This document shows positions 14,045 to 16,555 of a stretch of DNA of 16,555 nucleotides, one piece after another. The notes under the pieces are model-generated. The model searched no databases. It worked only from the letters and a program-made list of their open reading frames with translations, and was not told the DNA's origin. Position 1 is the stretch's first letter; the number at the start of each line of letters is the position of its first letter. Origin of the DNA: Oscillospiraceae bacterium (lineage in GTDB: Bacteria > Bacillota_A > Clostridia > Oscillospirales > Oscillospiraceae); contig JAFQUA010000018.1 in NCBI GenBank assembly GCA_017408725.1, positions 1-16,555 of the forward strand. Direction: 5' to 3'. Made by a program: the position numbers and the translations under genes.

Positions 14045-14074
14045 ATTATAGCGGCAGATACGCACATTTGTCAA
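14045..14074 (-). promoter_or_regulatory. Promoter of the metG T-box transcript, overlapping the eutH stop
   Basis: On the minus strand, a perfect TTGACA (14069-14074), an 18-bp spacer and a perfect TATAAT (14045-14050). The eutH stop TGA (14071-14073) is part of the -35 box. Confidence 0.85.
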
Positions 14075-15147
14075 CTGTCTTTTCGAGTCAGCAACAGCGC
14101 AACCGCCACCGCGCTGATACCGCCCACCAGTTTGGCAACGATCATAGAAAGCATCATCTCCGGCGCAAATCCTGCGGTAAAGCCCAGATGGTCACCGAAT
14201 ACAAAGGCAGCAGACACCGCAAAGGCAACATTGACCACCTTTCCCCTACCGTCCATATCCTTTAGTAGACCAAAAGTAGCAATGGAGTTAGCAAGGGTGG
14301 CAACAAGACCACCGGCAGCCGTATCGTTGATTTTCAGTAAGCCGCCCAACTTCATTAGGGGTTTTCTCAAAAGTTTCGTCACCGCAAACACCAGAGGAAA
14401 CGCTCCTGCCAGCACAATGGCAATGGCACCTACAGTTTCAAATCCCTCGGAGATGGGTGCCAAACCGGGAATCAGCACAAAACCCGTCAGCGACTCCACA
14501 ATAGAAGCCGCAAGGCCAACTGTTATTACCGCCACAATGCCTTTTCCAAACCAGCCAAAGCCTTTGATCATGGCATTTTCCGCTTTCCAGAGCCCCAGTG
14601 CGATGAGCGCCGCAATAATTACGATGGGGATCAAATTCATTACCACCATCATAAGAGGAAATCCCGCTACCAAACCGCCGGCAAAGATGCCCAGAGGAAT
14701 GGTCACAATACCGCAGAGGATTCCCTTGGCCACCGCAGGTTTATCAATATCCAGCACGATTCCCATGGCAACAGGAATGGTAAACACGATGGTCGCGCCC
14801 AAGGTAGAGCCAGCCAGAATGCCACCCAGCATCGCCGCTTCCTCAGAGCCCGCCAGTTCCATGGCCAGCGGTCCGCCGCCCATATCGCAGGCAAGGATCG
14901 TTCCGGCAAACATGGCAGGATCCGCTCCCAGAAACGCATACACCGGCACTACCACCGGACGAAGCAAATTGGCAAGCACCGGCGCCAGCGTGATGATTCC
15001 CACCATAGCAAGGGCAAGAGAACCCATGGCAAGAATACCGTTTTCAAATTCCTGCCCCAGTCCGAATTTATTTCCAAAGATCCGGTCCAGCGCGCCCAGC
15101 ACGGCAAACGCTGCCATCACTGCGATCAGTATTTCATGGGCAGACAT
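14071..15147 (-). CDS. eutH: Ethanolamine permease EutH
   Basis: This 358-residue integral membrane protein, with about ten or eleven hydrophobic segments, belongs to the EutH family, which helps ethanolamine enter the cell when it is scarce. Typical stretches are visible: the N-terminus with ALDRIFGNKFGLGQEFENG, LACDMGGGPLAMELAG in the middle, and the C-terminal part with TAAGGLVATLANSIATFGLLKDMD and FGDHLGFTAGFAPEM. The ATG at 15147 follows AGGAGGG, which lies inside the end of eutN; the intergenic gap is a single base. It is the last gene of the ethanolamine operon in this window. EutQ, often found next to it, is not here. Confidence 0.93.
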   Translation of the reverse strand: MSAHEILIAVMAAFAVLGALDRIFGNKFGLGQEFENGILAMGSLALAMVGIITLAPVLANLLRPVVVPVYAFLGADPAMFAGTILACDMGGGPLAMELAGSEEAAMLGGILAGSTLGATIVFTIPVAMGIVLDIDKPAVAKGILCGIVTIPLGIFAGGLVAGFPLMMVVMNLIPIVIIAALIALGLWKAENAMIKGFGWFGKGIVAVITVGLAASIVESLTGFVLIPGLAPISEGFETVGAIAIVLAGAFPLVFAVTKLLRKPLMKLGGLLKINDTAAGGLVATLANSIATFGLLKDMDGRGKVVNVAFAVSAAFVFGDHLGFTAGFAPEMMLSMIVAKLVGGISAVAVALLLTRKDS

Positions 15148-15148
15148 A

Positions 15149-15400
15149 CTATCCCTCCTGCCCTTTTATACCTTTGGGATCCAGTATTGCCACCACAGCC
15201 GCATCCACGGGCGCGTCCATGCAGTAACGGGAGGCTACCGTCCCCGTTGCCAGCAGTACATGATCTCCCACACCAGCCCCCACATGGTCTGCGGCAACTA
15301 TGGTTTGATCATTCACATCCACAACCAAAAAGGTCTGCCCCTGCAGGCACTGGGCCTTTCGTGTCGCCCAGACCGAGCCGGTCACTTTTCCGATTTTCAT
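15149..15400 (-). CDS. eutN: EutN/CcmL-type microcompartment vertex protein
   Basis: This 83-residue protein is a single EutN/CcmL beta-barrel domain. It forms pentamers that cap the corners of the ethanolamine microcompartment shell. Visible family features are the start MKIGKVTGSVWATRKAQCLQG, FLVVDV, VAADHVGAGVGDHVLLATG and DAAVVAILD near the end. The start overlaps the stop of the upstream gene as ATGA, and eutH follows after one base. Confidence 0.93.
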   Translation of the reverse strand: MKIGKVTGSVWATRKAQCLQGQTFLVVDVNDQTIVAADHVGAGVGDHVLLATGTVASRYCMDAPVDAAVVAILDPKGIKGQEG

Positions 15401-15795
15401 TCCGTTCCCTCCAAAATTTCCTTGGCAAGGGGTGTCATCACCGCTCCTGCTTCCGGTCTTCTGCCCTGCCGCCGCAGCGCTCTTGCTTCTTCCGCCGTTA
15501 CAAGGCGCTTTCTGCCCCCGTCTGTGAAGATCACGCCCCAGTTTTTCAATTCCCGTTGGGCAGCAGTCAAACTGGCGGACAATGCTCTGTTTTTCGGTGC
15601 TTCCGGAAGCCCCGGCGTATACAAAAGCACCGTTTTCCCTGCAGCAAGGGCAGAAAGCACTGCTTCTTCCCGAAAACGCAAAAGCTGACCAATGCTCAGC
15701 GACCCAATCACCACGGCATCGTAGGGCTCATCCTGAACATAATTGTAGCCCAACGAAGCTGTGGGTTCGCTGCCGATCAACAGCGCCCGACTCAT
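15397..15795 (-). CDS. Ethanolamine-operon protein of unknown function (TIGR02536-like)
   Basis: A 132-residue soluble protein with an N-terminal alpha/beta part: MSRALLIGSEPTASLGYNYV, then YDAVVIGSLSIGQLLRF and a strand KTVLLYTPGLPE. The second half is basic (RKRLVTAEEARALRRQGRRP). Proteins of this type occur between pduL and eutN in Firmicute eut loci and are listed as a hypothetical eut family (TIGR02536, from memory). The operon position here is exactly that. The role is not known; a shell- or cargo-associated function is only suggested by its neighbours. It overlaps both neighbours by four bases, so tight translational coupling is likely. Confidence 0.8.
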   Translation of the reverse strand: MSRALLIGSEPTASLGYNYVQDEPYDAVVIGSLSIGQLLRFREEAVLSALAAGKTVLLYTPGLPEAPKNRALSASLTAAQRELKNWGVIFTDGGRKRLVTAEEARALRRQGRRPEAGAVMTPLAKEILEGTE

Positions 15796-16400
15796 GACAG
15801 AATTCTCCCCAGATCACCGCTACGGAAACCGCAGGCGTTAGCCTCATCGTAGTCCAAATGCACGAATGTGGCAAAATCTTTGGAAACCCGAACCTGCACA
15901 TCCTCGAAAATCAAAGGCCGGTCGGTAAAGACCTGCAGCCGCACCGTCTGTTTATCCTTAACACCCATGCGCTGTGCATCCTCCGGCGTCATATGGATGT
16001 GCCGCTGGGCAGCGATAACGCCCTGATTCAGCTTCACTTGACCCTTGGGTCCCTGCAAAACCGCACCGGGACTATTCTTTACATTGCCGGACAAACGAAT
16101 AGGCGGCGTGATTCCCAAGGTTCTTCCATCCGTGAGGGAGATTTCAATTTGGGCTTCTTTTCGTTCCGGCCCCAGCACCGCCACATTTTCAAAGCTGCCC
16201 TTTGGACCAACCACCGTGACCCGCTCGTTGGCAAGGTACTGCCCCGGCTGGGAAAGGGGCCGTTTCGGTGTCAGCTTGTGACCAAACAACTGCTGAGCCT
16301 GCTGCTCCGTCACATGCACATGCCGTCCGGAAGCCTCCAGTTCTATAAACAGGCGGGCAAGGACTGCCTTTGCCACCGCCTGCATATCCGTATTTTCCAT
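15792..16400 (-). CDS. pduL: Phosphotransacylase PduL type (microcompartment)
   Basis: This 202-residue enzyme of the PduL family converts acetyl-CoA and phosphate into acetyl phosphate and CoA inside the ethanolamine microcompartment, recycling CoA. Two PduL-type beta-barrel halves are visible with their zinc-binding histidines: His27 and His29 in SGRHVHVT, His134 and His136 in AQRHIHM, and His181 in HLDYDEANAC. Residues about 5-21 (DMQAVAKAVLARLFIEL) form an amphipathic helix that fits an encapsulation peptide. The ATG follows AGGAGG at 16405-16410. It is unrelated in sequence to Pta. No promoter is seen in the 36 bases before the repeat at 16437, so transcription probably comes from further upstream in the eut operon. 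Confidence 0.93.
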   Translation of the reverse strand: MENTDMQAVAKAVLARLFIELEASGRHVHVTEQQAQQLFGHKLTPKRPLSQPGQYLANERVTVVGPKGSFENVAVLGPERKEAQIEISLTDGRTLGITPPIRLSGNVKNSPGAVLQGPKGQVKLNQGVIAAQRHIHMTPEDAQRMGVKDKQTVRLQVFTDRPLIFEDVQVRVSKDFATFVHLDYDEANACGFRSGDLGRILS

Positions 16401-16436
16401 ATTAACCTCCTGCGATAAATGATCGTTTAGCTTAGC

Positions 16437-16553
16437 ACCAAGGCTCCCCTTGTCAGGGGAGCTGTCACGCGAACAGCGTGACTGAGGGGTAGTTTCTCTC
16501 CCTCCGTCTCAGCCTAACGGCTGAGCCACCTCCCTCGTCAGAGGGAGGCTTGG
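16437..16553. repeat. Compound palindromic intergenic repeat (four hairpins, imperfect terminal inverted repeat)
   Basis: Four perfect stems follow one another: 16443-16450 with 16455-16462 (8 bp), 16464-16470 with 16476-16482 (7 bp), 16508-16514 with 16519-16525 (7 bp), 16529-16536 with 16541-16548 (8 bp). The outer ends CCAAG-x-CTCCC and GGGAG-x-CTTGG are inverted repeats. It resembles the abundant short intergenic repeats (CTCCCTC...GAGGGAGGCTTGG type) I recall from gut Clostridia genomes, probably MITE-like non-autonomous elements. It lies 36 bases upstream of pduL. Confidence 0.8.
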
Positions 16554-16555
16554 CT

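Noticed and set aside
13681..14067. A 128-codon minus frame upstream of metG
   Set aside because: The whole stretch is accounted for by the T-box leader, with the promoter overlapping its start. No ribosome site and no protein-like signal.
14132..15688. A 518-codon plus frame opposite eutH, eutN and the TIGR02536-like gene
   Set aside because: It crosses several real genes in antisense and shows low-complexity Ala/Pro/Thr composition typical of shadow frames.

Overview
The window looks like a chromosomal stretch from a low-to-mid GC Firmicute of the class Clostridia, probably a gut Oscillospiraceae-like anaerobe. This is an inference from strong AGGAGG-type ribosome sites, consensus sigma-A promoters, a T-box leader on metG, the trmK/Nif3-family pair, a Firmicute-type ethanolamine microcompartment locus, and a 115-bp compound palindromic repeat of a kind I recall from gut Clostridia. 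I see no rRNA, tRNA or CRISPR array.

Region 1 (1-3580) is accessory DNA. A short partial gene is translationally coupled to a large serine recombinase (167-1666), probably the end of an integrative element. A strong inverted repeat straddles the recombinase stop codon. Then comes decayed DNA: a RES-domain toxin-like gene on the minus strand, interrupted by a TGA and lacking its 5' end; the N-terminal piece of an AMP-forming acyl-CoA synthetase, facing away from it and sharing its breakpoint; and the last ~28 codons of an XRE regulator with its terminator.

Region 2 (3521-6460): a consensus promoter drives a neurotransmitter:sodium symporter family transporter. A bidirectional terminator separates it from a compact minus-strand phage-type lysis module: M15 endolysin with a peptidoglycan-binding domain, a small membrane/coiled-coil protein and a holin. 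No structural or integration genes accompany it. Ahead of it lies a ~170-nt leader with clear stems and a 20-codon ORF that ends inside the endolysin ribosome site.

Region 3 (6496-11035) is housekeeping: a GH20 hexosaminidase-like enzyme (minus), a divergent DUF1858 CxxC protein, trmK and a Nif3/YqfO-family gene (ATGA overlap), and a YebC-family gene with its own promoter.

Region 4 (11049-11714) is a small module between two near-identical hairpin terminators: an uncharacterised 93-residue protein and a divergent 70-residue Cro/C1-type regulator, with a perfect 16-bp palindrome just downstream of the promoter of the 93-residue gene.

Region 5 (11726-16400) is all on the minus strand: pduL, a TIGR02536-like protein, eutN and eutH, tightly overlapped as the 3' end of an ethanolamine operon that continues beyond the window, followed by metG. 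The -35 box of the metG promoter contains the eutH stop codon, and a methionine T-box leader precedes metG. A 117-bp repeat made of four hairpins lies just upstream of pduL.
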